Below, piece by piece: positions 24,468-40,965 of a stretch of DNA of 64,000 nt. This DNA is from Oreohelix idahoensis (lineage: Eukaryota > Mollusca > Gastropoda > Stylommatophora > Oreohelicidae): assembly GCA_024509875.1 (NCBI GenBank), contig JAMPIV010012252.1, positions 310,001 through 374,000 on the forward strand, read 5' to 3'. Position 1 is the stretch's first letter. Every line of letters begins with the position of its first letter. The notes beneath the pieces were generated by a model, which was given only the letters and a program-made list of their open reading frames with translations, was not told the origin of the DNA and searched no databases. A program made the translations under genes and the position numbers.

Positions 24468-25082
24468 CTGTTTGTCTGTGTTGTTATATACCCGTCTATC
24501 TGTTTGTCTGTGTTGTTATATACCCGTCTATCTGTTTGTCTGTGTTGTTATATACCCGTCTATCTGTTTGTCTGTGTTGTTATATACCCGTCTATCTGTT
24601 TGTCTGTGTTGTTATATACCCGTCTATCTGTTTGTCTGTGTTGTTATATACCCGTTTATCTGTTTGTCTGTGTTGTTATATACCCGTCTATCTGTTTGTC
24701 TGTGTTGTTATGTACCCGTCTATCTGTTTGTCTGTGTTGTTATATACCCGTCTATCTGTTTGTCTGTGTTGTTATGTACCCGTCTATCTGTTTGTCTGTG
24801 TTGTTATATACCCGTCTATCTGTTTGTCTGTGTTGTTATGTACCCGTTTATCTGTTTGTCTGTGTTGTTATATACCCGTCTATCTGTTTGTCTGTGTTGT
24901 TATATACCCGTTTATCTCTTTGTCTGTGTTGTTTTGTACCCGTCTATCTGTTTGTCTGTGTTGTTATGTATCCGTCTATCTGTTTGTCTGTGTTGTTATA
25001 TACCCGTCTATCTGGTTGTCTGTGTTGTTATATACCCGTCTATCTGTTTGTCTGTGTTGTTATGTACCCGTTTATCTGTTTG
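24468..25082 (+). repeat. 32-bp minisatellite, left part
   Basis: About 19 copies of a 32-bp unit (tgtttgtctgtgttgttata + tacccgtctatc) with rare variants (tatgta, gtttatc). All three forward frames are open because the unit has no stop, giving illusory ORFs of 229-276 residues. The array resumes at 27176 after a 2.1-kb insertion. Confidence 0.96.
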
Positions 25083-27175
25083 TGTCACGAGGAGCGAATG
25101 AGTTTGTATTTCGACTTTCCATACTCATTGTCTGCACAGACATCGTTTGTCAACAGTCATGGGACATCCACCAATTTTACAAGGAATGTTTACATAACAA
25201 TAGACAGCTCTCGGCGTGAGCCCTGTAAACACAACAACATTCACCGGTAGAAAGTCATAAATGTCGCACAACAAGGAGACATTACATCAATAGTCCATCG
25301 CCGGACGTCGCGGGTGTGTTTACACAAAGCCAGTAATACCCAAGTATTATTTTGGCTAGTAATAGAACATAATGTGCAGTCGGCGACAGAAGGCCAAGAA
25401 ATTTTACAATGCGTATGGTAGTCAGTCGGACTTCACGGAAAATATTGAAGTAACGGAGACATAAAGTCGGGGCGAAAGTAAATAGGAAAGAATAAATAAC
25501 AACATGAAAGGAGTAAAGAATACAAAGACGATAACAACACTGCACATGCCCCAAAAGACGACGCAGACAGATTGTCCGGGAGAGGAAAAACAAGAAAACG
25601 ATAATAGAAAAACATTACAGAAATTTTACCCGGTAATGAGGACTGAATGTCTGACTAAAGGAAAACAAACGAAATTTCACATGACAAGAAGCGACCCGAA
25701 AAATCACCATAGGCGATTCAAACGATATATAACACTACTAAAGTTGTAGCTCGGCATTGCAAGAGAAGCAGTCCGCCAACAAACTAGGGTTCTCGATTTC
25801 ACGAGAAAGAATCAAGACGTGTGTCAGTGAAATTCTTGATAAGGACACCAAGTGGTAGAGACAGGGACCATTTGAGATACTCAGCCTTCGTCTACTACTT
25901 TGTTGGCGTTAATTACGGGATAAGCTACATGAGTATGGCCAAACAGAAATACTGCGACGACACGCATCGCACAGATATTTAACGGCAACAAACCTACCAA
26001 CAAACAACGGGGATTTTAGAAAAGAACTTGCCAGGCGGCGAAGGGACTTTCTACTAAACAATCACCCATACAGAAAAGTAATCCGCAATTACCTAGAATA
26101 AGGGATGCATTACTAAAGAGCTGTCAACGTGAATTAATGATCTGAAGTGGCAGTAGCCTACGGACGATTGTCATTACAACAAGTGCCTTTGAGAAATCTT
26201 GACCAGAAGTGGCAGGAGCCGACGGACGATTTTGTAAACCCAGTGCCTACAAAATTTATCGAGATCCTAAATTACCTGCGGTAATGGACAGATTCTCCCC
26301 GTAAAACTGATGCGCAAACAAATTCAACTATATACCAGATTTCGCCATCATCACCACATGAGGAAAAAATCTTCACCACACATGGACATCTGCATATCAG
26401 ACAAAGTCCCCACCGCATAACATTGTTTCAACACAACCTCGAACTAAGCCATCTCAGACGCGCGTGGCAATGTCAACACTCGCTTTGTGAGGAACAAAAG
26501 AACAGGCCATCGACACCTGACGAAATAAAGTGGACCGTCCAGTATTATTGAATGCAGACAAAGACTTATCCAGTGTATACAAATACCCAGAGTTATATTT
26601 ACAGCCAGTCAGAGACCCGAAACACGATATCCTTTTTGTTAGTATTTAGGAGTTGCTTACATTTCATCATCATCATCACATAGTGTATACTTTAGATTCA
26701 GGTGTGTATTTTGCATTAACTAATATCTTTCTTCACAGGGATAATTAAGGTCATTCCTAGTGGCATTTATATTAGTGTAATTGAATGTTGTTATATTTCA
26801 ATAATTTAATAAATGTTGTAGTTGTGTTTACTTTACCAACACACGTTATTACATATATAGAGAAGGAAAGAAAGTGTGCGAAAGAGACATACTGTTCTTC
26901 CTTTCTTCCTCTTCTGTTCACTCAGTGTAATAGGGGAGGTGGGGGCTCGTTAGCATTATAATATAGAGAGGGGGATAGAGTGGTAGGAGTTATATTGTCT
27001 CGAGATCTAGAATCACTGGGACTGTCTGCGGGGAATTTATCCCAGAGTCTTACATTCGCCTTCTTCACTCCTGCTGCCTATTTCCAACGGGTTGCCAGGC
27101 AAATCTGAGCCATTGACAAAGCCGGCACCACACAGATAACTCTCTTTGGTTACCCTTCGGGATAACCCTGTGACA
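25083..27175 (+). mobile_element. Solo-LTR-like insertion in the minisatellite
   Basis: Begins TGTCACGAGG and ends CCCTGTGACA, with gtttg on both sides (25078-25082, 27176-27180). Length is 2093 bp. TG...CA ends and a 5-bp duplication are the LTR signature; no primer site or coding core is seen inside, so I call it a solo LTR. It has an aataaatgttgtagttgtgt poly(A)-like signal near 26808 and an acceptor-like ctttcttcacag near 26730-26741. Orientation is unproven. Confidence 0.72.
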
Positions 27176-27343
27176 GTTTGTCTGTGTTGTTATATACCCG
27201 TTTATCTGTTTGTCTGTGTTGTTATATACCCGTCTATCTGTTTGTCTGTGTTGTTATATACCCGTTTATCTGTTTGTCTGTGTTGTTATATACCCGTCTA
27301 TCTGTTTGTCTGTGTTGTTATATACCCGTCTATCTGTTTGTCT
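27176..27343 (+). repeat. 32-bp minisatellite, right part
   Basis: About 5 further copies of the unit seen at 24468-25082, in phase with it if one gtttg is removed. Confidence 0.95.
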
Positions 27344-27975
27344 TTCCCATTCTCTTCTATTGGCGCGTAATAGTAATTTATCGAGTGTAAGGCCACACTT
27401 TATTTAGGGCAAAACCAAAGGTTAAGAATTACTTATATGCAAAGTTAATTAATTAAGCATATCCATAAAAACGGACGAAGAGCTATTTTATAGTAGTTGA
27501 TGTCATCAACTTTAACGAGAAACATAGTTAATAATCCAGCTGATTGCAAAAAAAAAAAAAAGAGTAGGTCTTTTCTTCGTAACTCCTGTAAATACGTGGA
27601 GATACATAACGACATTGGACTATGAACACTCACTAGCTTGAAGTCTTGACTGAACTGAAATTCAACAGATCTAAATGTCACTGCTCGTGACAATCTTATA
27701 AATGCTATGCCTGTTGCAGGACAATAGTTAACTCAGTTCATACATACCTTGCCTTTTGTTTTTTTCCCGGGGGTCTCTGAAGAAACAAAGAAAGAATTAG
27801 CTCCTGCTGACTCAGTACAAGGCGACTAGAATGAGGTTGCGCAAGGGGCTGCAACCTTATCATGTGTAACAAATGAACGTGGAAACCCCCCGCTGCAAGA
27901 TCACGTGACTGGTGTGTGTAGGCTTCCTGCAGGACCAGCAGCAGTAGTGACTCCATATTCCGTAAACAACTCAAA
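27344..27975. other. Unassigned region
   Basis: No gene recognised. The phrase cacactttatttag near 27392 is shared with 20478, and a poly-A run lies near 27548. Confidence 0.5.
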
Positions 27976-29975
<2,000 letters not shown>

Positions 29976-30000
29976 ATGATATTAATTGTCGTGAAACGAG

Positions 30001-30085
30001 TGTGTAACCCCACTTCTTAGTTAATATACTATGTCGGAAACGAGTGAGTAACCCCACTTCTTAGTTAATACACTATGTCGGGATA
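30001..30085 (+). repeat. 42-bp tandem duplication
   Basis: The phrase accccacttcttagttaata occurs twice, with flanking gaaacgagtg and ctatgtcgg. Confidence 0.85.
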
Positions 30086-30319
30086 CAAATATGCCCCAGC
30101 CAATCAACAAGCAACGTTCACCAGTGTCTGAGCCAGAATAAATTACACGAAGTATACGCCAGGAAAAAAAAAACTTAAGCCCTGTTTTTCGGATGTCGGT
30201 TGCGGCCATCTTGTCACCCAATATGGCGGAAAAACAGAATAAAATTAGGCATAAGCCCTGTTTTTTCGGGACTCGTCTAGGTCACGGATGGTACGACGGA
30301 TTGTACTAAACTGCATGTA

Positions 30320-30560
30320 ACCAATCAGCTTGCCACGCCGAGAACCAACCAAAAGCATTCCTTAAGCTTACATCTACCTATATATACGGGTGAGATTTAT
30401 TCATAAACTCACACACACTCAAACACGAGGCCAGCACGACCTACTGGGACAAGAGAAAGCTGTCAACCTTTGATTTATTGCTTAACTGCGTGACCCGGAA
30501 CTCTTGTTGCTTCACTAAAGTCGACTGGCCTGTTTAAATCTTGGAGGGTAAATATACTTA
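30320..30560 (+). promoter_or_regulatory. Possible promoter
   Basis: CCAATCAG at about 30321, TATATATA at about 30380 and a donor-like GGAGG|GTAAAT near 30547. This may be a pol II promoter with a first exon, or an LTR fragment; there is no transcript evidence. Confidence 0.25.
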
Positions 30561-30719
30561 CTATACTTGTAGGTGAATAGGCCTACATCAGTCATTTATA
30601 CTACCTACACCTGTATATGTATTTAATATAAATTGTTTCACTATGAATGTATCATTTTACTGATTGTATCTTGGGGAATTAGGTATAATGATTGTATTTC
30701 CTGATATAATTGATGAAGA

Positions 30720-31180
30720 TGAAATCCAATCTGGAATATAACCAAAACAGTCCTTGTTAGGACTCAATCTATTGTCTCACATAACTTCAATCTATTGTCT
30801 CAGATAACTCCAAACTGAAATATAACCAAAACAGTCCTTGTTAGGACTCATATAACTTAAATCTATTGTCTCATATAACTCCAATCTATTGTCTCAGATA
30901 ACTCCAACCTGAAATATAACCAAACAGTTCTCGTCTCATTTTAACTCCTATCATCAGAACACAACAATATTGTTAGGATATATGTTACCAGCCAGTATAG
31001 CACTTGTCAGAGAGGGCCTGGTATATTATAGGGGGAAGGAGATGGTTGTATCACACCTAGGTGTACAGATTATTGGATTTATTCATGTATCGAATTTATA
31101 TTATTGGATGTATTCATGTATTGAATTTATATTATTGGATGTATTCATGTATTGAATTTATATTATTGGATGTCTCCTTG
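30720..31180. repeat. Short tandem duplications
   Basis: At 30770-30935 a 25-bp phrase (ctattgtctcagataactcc) recurs about five times with variants. At 31070-31170 a 31-bp unit (gtattcatgtattgaattta) recurs about three to four times. Confidence 0.8.
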
Positions 31181-32142
<962 letters not shown>

Positions 32143-32504
32143 TTTGTAAATCATATGTAAACTTACAAATCCATTGCATTCCATTTTCCAACATCCATCC
32201 TTCAGCACACGAGTAGATAGTGTATATACTAAATAAATAATAAGGAAATTGTATTTGAACGATTTGTCAATTTTATCATTGTTAAGTAAAATCTGTTTCC
32301 TTGTTTTAATATCATTGTTAGTTCGGGGGTGGCAATTTATGACTGTCTCCTCTCTACTAATTTTTCGAGATCAGATCATTCACTGCCGTAACTAATTTGT
32401 GATACCAGTAGTTCTCACACTGGGACTTCACCATTTTCTGCAGAAATTCTATTTCTGTAATTGTCAGTACTATACTGATCCTAGAGCCAATAAAAACCTC
32501 ACGC

Positions 32505-32935
32505 CACAGTGATGATGATGACAGTGTTTATAATGATGGTTGTGATGATGATGATGATGGTTGTGATGATGATGATAATGTTCATAATAATGGTTGTGAT
32601 GTCGATGATATTGATAATGATGTTTGTAAAGATGTTGATAATTGGTTGGGATATTGATGATGGGGATGATAATGATAGTTGTGATGTTAATGATGTTGAT
32701 GATGATGTTTTCGTTGTTGATGAGGACGATGATGTTGATGACGATGATAATGTTGTTAATGATGATGACGATGTTGATGTTGATGATGATAATGATGATG
32801 ATGATGATGTTTATTATGATGTGATAGTGATGATGATGACATTGATGTTGTTGATTATGATGTTGTAGATGATGATATTATAGTAATGATGATAACGATG
32901 TTGATGACGATATTGATGATGATGCCGATGTAACC
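32505..32935. repeat. Second GAT-rich satellite block
   Basis: Imperfect GAT/GTT/AAT repeats like 27976-29975 but more degenerate. Just downstream, 32930-33020, a 50-bp phrase (accagaaacaagaaggtc ... ggaacag) is tandemly repeated. Confidence 0.85.
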
Positions 32936-33279
32936 AGAAACAAGAAGGTCATGTCAATTGTTGGAACAGCCGAATGAAGAAATGTAACTAGAAACAAGAA
33001 GGTCCAGCCAATTGTTGGAACAGCACCACCAAAGAACTATAAATACAAAAGAGAAGATATATACAAATCGTTGGAACAGTCAGTACCAGTGTAGAAAAGT
33101 AATTATAAACAGACTATTAATTGTGTTTTGTTTTTTCTGTACTTGTTTAAATTAGCAAGACAGAGACAATGGACAGGGCTACCACACCTTCTGGCATGTC
33201 GTAGAAGGCAACTATCATGAGGTTTGGCATTTGGCTGGCACCCTCATTACGAACAAAAAATTATCACAGAAAGGAGTAA

Positions 33280-33570
33280 TAATTTGGTATGACAAGATCA
33301 CCGATGTGAAATTGATGCAAAGAAGCCGGACAAACACCATTGCAACAAGATATGATGGAAAGTCGTTTTCTTTGGATTGAACACACATTGAGGCAACCAG
33401 CTGATAGTATTACATGACAGTCTTTGTATTTGAATCCATAGGGTAAGGGAAATCTCGTGAGACTCACAAACACGTACAGAAGGGAACCGGAAACAGACTT
33501 TGAAAGGATAAAGGCGACATGGAAAGTCAGGAACTCCTGACGTGAATCTGTTGAAGACCTGAATGGTAAT
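33280..33570 (+). pseudogene. RTE-like fragment, plus strand
   Basis: Inverted near-copy of 21055-21370. Encodes FLWIEHTLRQPADSIT and a degraded GK..R.RNTYRRE block, the post-RT tail of RTE-like elements. Confidence 0.75.
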
Positions 33571-35096
33571 GACGGTGATGGGGACTATTTTAATTTCGTA
33601 ATATATTTTTTTTAAATAAAGACTTGTTAAATATATGATTCTTCAAGTCAAAAATATGGAATGAACAATTAACACACACACACAAAGCGATTGAGACAAA
33701 GTTAATCTCTCAACATGAGTAATATAAACGTTTGACCATTTTTTTTTTTTTTTTGGGTAGTGTTACAATTATGTTTTAACAGCTAGTTTAAAAAGCAGAA
33801 TATTTCAAGATGCAGTCAGGACGATCGTACAAGATATATATGTATTCATATGCGACAGAAAATATCAGATTATTTAGAAGTGTACGCCTCTCTTCTAATC
33901 CTGGAAACAAGAGTAGAATACCTTCACAAACGAAGAAACCGCCTTCAAGTTATTAATCATGATCTGATTCAAATCCAAGGAAGGTAGCGTCGTCTGCTTT
34001 AAGTGATATGGGCTTCTCTGCTTCCACTGAAGACGTCTCAGGTTCCACTGCAGATGGGTTAAGTCGGCATCATCTTGCTTACCGTCTGTCACTGTTGGTT
34101 ACGGAATGTCCGGGAAATGAATTGCTTATGCAGGCTTCCAAGCGGACATTAAGAACGTGAAGAGTTTCTGACTGTTGCAGGAGAAAAGCTGGGCAACGAG
34201 AGGTCGGATCTCGTGTCAAAAAACATGGTGAAAAAGAGATATGTAAGCGTCGTCACTGCAACACTAAGCCATTATCCGTTCCATGACTCCTCAAGTTGCA
34301 GAATCATTGTCAGCTATACACCAAGATCATGTGTTTTGTACTATAGGATTTCTGGAGTCACGAGGATTGCTAGGCAACGCCTAAATGTCGCGATTTTCAT
34401 AAGTATATCCAATGAGTAAGTCACCCGTCAAATATGCTCGAAATAAGGATGTTGATCTCTTTCTGATGACGGCATACCATTTTCGTGTGGTCGCCTTGCT
34501 TATTTCCATTTCGCTTCAGAAGTACGGATACACGGAAACAGTGGCACGAAAGCATAAAACTTCATCTATGCTGAGCGATGAGGCTTTACTGGCTAAATAT
34601 AGGAATGTATATTGTGGACGCAAGTATTTATACTTACCAAAACTGTTTAATATAAATAGAGGAAATTCCAGACATTTTGTCACCGAAAAGCAACAGTGGC
34701 CGGAATAATTATACAACATCCCGCGCACTGAAGTACATTGTGAAGAAGTACGCTTTATTTCAACAGGCGCACAATTCAGTTCCCCGGCCGAAACGCGCGC
34801 CATGAAAACATAGGAGCTTTTGTGTTAAAAGATGGGACATGACGTTACCGATAAGACAACTACTATGATTGATGTAGACGAGTTTCTGGTTGAAGAGTGA
34901 GACGTATCACTAAGAAACAACTTGTGCCTGTAGGCATAAGTATGTCAGAGTTCAGAAATTGTGAGCTTACCTGGAATTTATGAAAGAAAGTAGCGTGGTT
35001 GTTAATGCAAAGAACGAGCAAGTAAACAGGACAGGAAATAGGTATGGTCTGCTCTTACTGCTGCGTGTCCTGATGGCGGCATTAATTCTCCTTTGG
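33571..35096. other. Unassigned region
   Basis: No coding sequence recognised. Open stretches of 65-98 residues lack motifs and overlap each other on opposite strands. Confidence 0.4.
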
Positions 35097-35205
35097 TTAT
35101 TCCATTTCTTTACATTCCATTTCTTTCCATTCCATTTCTTTCCAATCCATTTCTTTCGATTCCATTTCTTTCCATTAATTTATTTCCATTCCATTTCAAC
35201 TTTAT
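35097..35205. repeat. Decamer repeat (CCATTTCTTT)n
   Basis: About nine imperfect copies of a pyrimidine-rich decamer. Confidence 0.85.
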
Positions 35206-35377
35206 TAGATTTTTGTGGTCAAACTTGTCATGGCTTATGATCAATAGTCAATGTGCCATCAGTAATTGAACGCCCTGCAACTCTATGTCTAAATGATGAT
35301 AACAGTATTACTGGATGTAAAAAGTAAAACGAATTACTGGAACAAATGAACAAACAAAATCCAGGGTGTCTCCTGCT

Positions 35378-35765
35378 TATAAACTAATTGTCAATGATTC
35401 ACATCTGTATGTTAAGATTGGCTTTCAACAACACTGAAGAACTCTTTCTTAATTCCACTGACATTGAGTTGATTAATAGCATACTTTTGATTTTATGCAA
35501 TGCAGCATTTCCCTGGACTATTAACTCTTCACCTCTGAAATGCATCTTCCATCTGATGACATTAACGTGCCAACGTATTTGAATCCATTGACCATGTTTT
35601 AAAACTGTCCTGTTTACTTTGATAGTGAATTCTGGATAAGTCATTCTCTTCCAGTTGATGAGTGTTTGTGTCTTTTTTTCCGCTATTTAGGCTGAGGTCT
35701 TTATTTTCATTTTCTGTCACTATCATATCAATCAGTTCCAGTAAGTCTTTTTCACTGTATGGCTG
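35378..35765 (-). pseudogene. Diverged non-LTR RT remnant
   Basis: The minus strand reads SMSVELRKS after a LLINS block, matching LSMEVRKR at 24350 in the better-kept copy. A KKTQT/W block upstream recalls the end of an RT domain. Heavily mutated. Confidence 0.55.
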
Positions 35766-35875
35766 CTATTAAAAATTATATAATTCATTAGTCAAAAACG
35801 TGAAAGAAAAATTTAGTAATATAAGCAATGAAACAGTTGGGCAATATAGTGAAAAGGGAGAGAGTAATAGTGAGA

Positions 35876-35903
35876 GAAAGAGAGAGAGAGTGTGTGTGTG
35901 TGT

Positions 35904-35944
<41 letters not shown>

Positions 35945-35945
35945 A
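35876..35945. repeat. (GA)n/(GT)n microsatellite
   Basis: GA, then GT, then GA dinucleotides. Confidence 0.95.
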
Positions 35946-36844
35946 GAGAGAAAGACTGACTGCGGCAATAGAAGTCATGTTTCATCTCATATCCTACATA
36001 CAAATATCGTATGGTCGAGGCGGTATTGTTGGATGCGACCTTCTCGTGTGTAATAGATATCACAAGATACTTCTCTGTACGCTAGGGGAATCGTGTCCGT
36101 ATTCAGACGCGAACGTTATTCTGGGTAAGATTAGGCGATAAACAAGAAATGCATATTTAAAAACAGAGGGGAGGGATGGGTGGTTGTGACAGGTATCTGC
36201 AACCAGAGTCGGCTCTAGGGTTTTTACAGGCTTTTCTTTAACTTGCAACGTATGTCACTCTCTTGTCACTCTCTTGTCACTTTCAAATCTTGCAATCGAT
36301 TTTTCAATCACTTCCAGATGAGCAATAGCTCTGAAGCTTGGCATAGTTGTGTATTACCCATGACATTACAATAATCAGTCGTAAAAATAATAAAATGAAT
36401 AAAATTAAAATTAATATTAATTTTGTTTGTTTGTATTGTATCATCAGTGAAATGGGCGATAACTGCAAATAATCTAGGTGTATTCTTTCCAACAAGATTG
36501 TCTCTCTTGAGAGAAATGTTGAAACTTCTGCTTCCCCCCTCCCCCCCAACCTCTCCCCTCCACACACACACTATCGCACGCGCGTGCACAGACATATACA
36601 CAACTGACAACTACATTTAAAAAAATGTAATTTACAACTCTTATCAAAATTTAAAAAGAAAATAAAAAAATAAAAAATATTAACTTTCCGTGTAATATAC
36701 TGAATAACTAAATCCCCTCCTGTGTTCTAGACTCGTTTATCGCAAACTGATAATGTCATTAGCGGATCGATTACATTTGACTTAAATTTAAAAACAACAA
36801 ACAAAATGACACTAAAGATAAAAATAAAAATAAAAAAAAAATTT

Positions 36845-37115
36845 ATTTTAAACACAGGCACTAAAAAGCCACAAATAATTTTTCAAAGGAGTTTATAGTT
36901 TGCAGTCAAAAAATTTAACATCATATTGACAAAAAGCCTGGGGCGCTGATACTACATGAAATTAACTTCTGCTTTATACTTCATTACACACTTATGGATA
37001 AAATATATGATAAGCGCTTAAGTGCCTCATGCTTTTTTTCAATTTGATGTTACATTTTTTGACTGCAAGCTATAAACTCCTCGAAAAATTATTTTTGGCT
37101 TGTTAGTGTGTTTAA
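36845..37115. mobile_element. MITE-like element with about 85-bp inverted repeats
   Basis: The left arm (about 36848-36937) and right arm (about 37031-37114) are imperfect reverse complements sharing aataatttttc, ggagtttatag, tgcagtcaaaaaat and gacaaaaagc-like blocks. Spacer is about 95 bp with no coding potential. Outer limits and target duplication are not clear because AT-rich flanks extend the symmetry. Confidence 0.75.
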
Positions 37116-37130
37116 AATATTTTTATTTAT

Positions 37131-37425
37131 GGTGAGGCAAGGTCTTGTGAAGGCCGCCTCCCAGTGTCGTTCTGTATTGTACCGGTAAAAGTAGTCCCAA
37201 AGAAGTTACTGCCGTCAGGGAGGGAAAAGTTAGGGCCATCATACTAGGACCATCGAGAGGCGATGTGACCAGTTCCCTTCCTCGCTGACTTTTCCTACCC
37301 GAGCTCAAGAGCAGAATCAGGTACCCATTTACAGTTGACTGGCGCATGACGATACCGTGTTCCGAAACACGTTAGCTTTGCCGCGAAAGACCAGCGCTCT
37401 AACCACTGGGTCAATCGGGCGCTCA
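37131..37425 (-). mobile_element. tRNA-derived SINE, near full length
   Basis: On the minus strand it starts GAGCGCCCGATTGACCCAGT then GGTTAGAGCGCTGG, a tRNA-like head with an A box (TGACCCAGTGG). The B box is mutated here (gtttcggaac), then comes the body shared with 21583-21815. Confidence 0.8.
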
Positions 37426-37689
37426 TTGAACCATTACGAGACTCAATTCTATTATGTTGAGTTGGATTACGAAATTATTGCTAGTGTTATTGTTATACAG
37501 AATTGACATCATTGCATTCCGGGCAAACCCATAGGTGCTCAGTCCTCATCAGTATTTATTGCTATCTTGTTTGTTTTAAAAAAAAACACTCATTTTTTAT
37601 TATGATTGCATACTGTAAATGAATGCTGTTATGTTAGCTTTATAATGTTGCATACCTTTAAATTAATGCTTAAAGTAACATGTGGGAAT

Positions 37690-37797
37690 GAAAGGATATA
37701 GCATGCAAGATAAATGAGAGTGGAAGGGCAGAATGTTAGACGGGTCTGCGCGCCCAACTCTTAACCCTTCGAAAATAAAGTTCGTTCGTTCGTTCAG
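37690..37797 (+). mobile_element. 3' tail of an unidentified non-LTR element
   Basis: AATAAA followed by (GTTC)n (cgaaaataaagttcgttcgt...) is a typical poly(A)-signal-plus-tetranucleotide 3' end. No coding sequence is preserved. Confidence 0.45.
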
Positions 37798-38528
37798 TAT
37801 ATGTCGAAGAGTGTGAATGCTAACTGTTCCTGTAGCTCGCTGGTTGTAAACACGACGGATGCATCCTCTCATACGTCCATCTCTACTAGCCTTACGTTTG
37901 ATGCCAAATTCCAACAGTCTTAACCTTGATGATTCATCTATTGCAGTGTCATTCTCTAACACGCTTTCATTAATTGTTCTCAATATATCTCCCTTATCCA
38001 TATCTAGTGGCCCCGTTATTTCCGTAAGTCATGCTCGCCGCAGCATTTTACGACATACATAACACGCTTATGCTTTTAAAATATTATGGTAGGTTTTTTT
38101 TTGTTTTTCTCTGTGTGTTTGTGCACCTCTTCTGTTGCATGGGAGCTTCTCCAGATGATGGACCAGGAATTGCTGGAAGTTCTTCATGATGGCTATCCTC
38201 TCCTTCTTCGTAGCCGCTCTCTGCAGAATGTTCCTCCTGTTTCAACTCTAATAAATTGGACCAGTCCGTGGTCTTTTGCGTTCGGAAAAATGTTATGGTG
38301 ACGTTTGTTATGAAAGTGCGTGTGCACGAAAGCTAATTCACGTCTGATCAACGAAAAAATCAATCAATCAATCGATTAATATGATATAAGCAGACAAATT
38401 TTTTTTAACTATTAAATGTTTTGTTTCATTTTTCTTGTTCTTTTAAAATGGTTCATTTAAAAATAAAATTATTTCTGCCCCTCTCCCGACGGCCTCTAGT
38501 GCGGCCACACCGTTTACACCGCCCAAGA
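37798..38528. other. Unassigned region
   Basis: A minus-strand stretch (37663-38001) is open for 112 residues without recognised motifs. Nothing else is seen, except a tcaatcaatcaatc run near 38362. Confidence 0.35.
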
Positions 38529-38544
38529 GCCGGCCTTGTATACT

Positions 38545-39071
38545 TACTTACTTAGTCGTTCCCCTTCTACCGTGAGGTGTAGAGGTTTGGAAGAGAGAGC
38601 GCCAGACTATTCTATCGGCTGTCTTCCTCCTGGCCTGGTTCCATTCTAGTCCTCGGTCCTTCAAAGATTGTCTAATGTTGTCCTCCCAGCGGACTCTGGG
38701 TCGTCCTCGGGGTCTGGATCCTTGGCTCTTTGTTTCCCATGCTTGTCGTGGTAGCCGATCTTCTCCCATTCTGCAGACATGGCCAAACCATCTTAGTTGG
38801 GACTGCTCTATTTTAGGCCTTGACGTATCGTCTGGTTGCGTACCATGTCTCTTCTTGTTACTTCAACCACCTTCCTCAGATACCTCATTTCTGAGGTTTG
38901 TATCTGGCTTTTATGGGTTGTAGTCATTGCCCATGACTCGCATCCATATGTCAAGACTGGGACATAGGTGGAGCGGTATACAGCCATCTTCGTTTTCTTA
39001 CCAACCTCTCTCTTGCTGAGGAATTCTCGATTTATGGCCTGAAAAAGTCTCCCAGCTGCTGCTTTTCGAGT
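38545..39071 (-). mobile_element. 5'-truncated non-LTR insertion with 16-bp target duplication
   Basis: Flanked by gccggccttgtatact at 38529-38544 and 39072-39087. On the minus strand it encodes a post-RT tail: VLTYGCESWAMTT, SEMRYLRKVVEVTRRD, then RPRGRPRVRWED and a terminal STPHGRRGTTK, followed by a (TAAG)n tail at the low-coordinate end. One or two frame breaks separate the blocks. The same 3' terminus recurs as a 44-bp insertion at 55657-55700. Confidence 0.92.
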
Positions 39072-39087
39072 GCCGGCCTTGTATACT

Positions 39088-40155
39088 GGCTAGAATTCAT
39101 AAGTCTTTCAGAGTGTTCGGCCATTTAATGAGGTTATTCAACCTAGCCCCAGGACATTATTCTACCACTTCCCTTTGTTATTAAATATCTATGGCTTTCC
39201 CCAAAGACGCAAATATCCCAGACAGTCCCTACCAGAGCTCAGATATGACTCGGGTCCCTCATTGTTCCGGAAGAGTAGTATATATAGTTTAATGTCAAGA
39301 AAGGGATGGGCGATCACGCGTAGTCGGGGTAAGCGTGGAAGCCTGGGGAGCGATCCTGGGTGGAGCTGGTCCGGGTGCAGATGTTGGTGGTAGTAGCAAA
39401 TATTCAAACGAGAACTTTGACTGAAGAGGAGAAAGGTTGAAAGGTTGAACATAAAAGGAAATGAGGTATAGCATATACATGTGTTCTGGTGCCAGGCTGT
39501 ATCGGCTGAGTCATTCCTCTGGACTCCCCAGCTGAGACATTGTGACGTAATGTTTAAAATTTAGAGGAGAGAGTGATAGAGTGAAGGTGTATGGATGCAT
39601 AAAAGAGTGACAGAAAAAAGAAACAGGCTATATTCTATAAAGAATGCCTGCGGTCCACTGACACATGAAAGAATACTTCTCTCTCTCTCTTAATCACTGC
39701 AGTTCCTTTTTAAGAACGTAAAAAGGGATATTATAAGAATAGTAAAACTTGCCTCCTAGTGAATCTACAGATAGATTACTTAAAGAAAGTATAGGATATA
39801 GGCAGAGGTTTAGGCATTCTAGTCACACTTTATCCCTTCCCTGACTTCTGTAGTTGTATTGTCATCTACAATTCCAGTGTATTTTGGCTCGTTTCCCCCA
39901 GGTAAAAGAAAAAAAGACTTTTTCTGTTTACCAACAATGTTTACATTCAAACTTAAAACGGGACATAAAGAAAATAATCAGACTCGAGGTGTTTGATTTT
40001 CTAGAAATATAAATAGAATTTCCAAAAAGAGATATAATCTAGAAAAAAACCCAAGCTATAGTGTTGTTTTTACAAATGCACTAGATGTGTTACTTGAAAT
40101 ATAATATTGTTGTTTCCTTAAAAGCAAAAGATTTTTTCGTCATATGGAAATGGCT
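39088..40155. other. Unassigned region
   Basis: AT-rich with no recognised gene. A gatcacgcgtagtcggggta block near 39313 looks like degraded unique sequence. Confidence 0.4.
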
Positions 40156-40960
<805 letters not shown>

Positions 40961-40965
40961 CTATC

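Noticed and set aside
24412..25250. Three overlapping ORFs of 229-276 residues
   Set aside because: They are the three frames of a 32-bp minisatellite whose unit has no stop codon; the repeated peptide is the same in each frame.
25860..25900. GPFEILSL peptide resembling an integrase GPY/F module
   Set aside because: Isolated and with no other integrase sequence around it; it lies within a sequence that looks like a solo LTR.
26935..26960. tggggg ctcgtt resembling a tRNA-Pro primer site
   Set aside because: Not preceded by a CA-ended LTR; it lies inside the 25083-27175 insertion.
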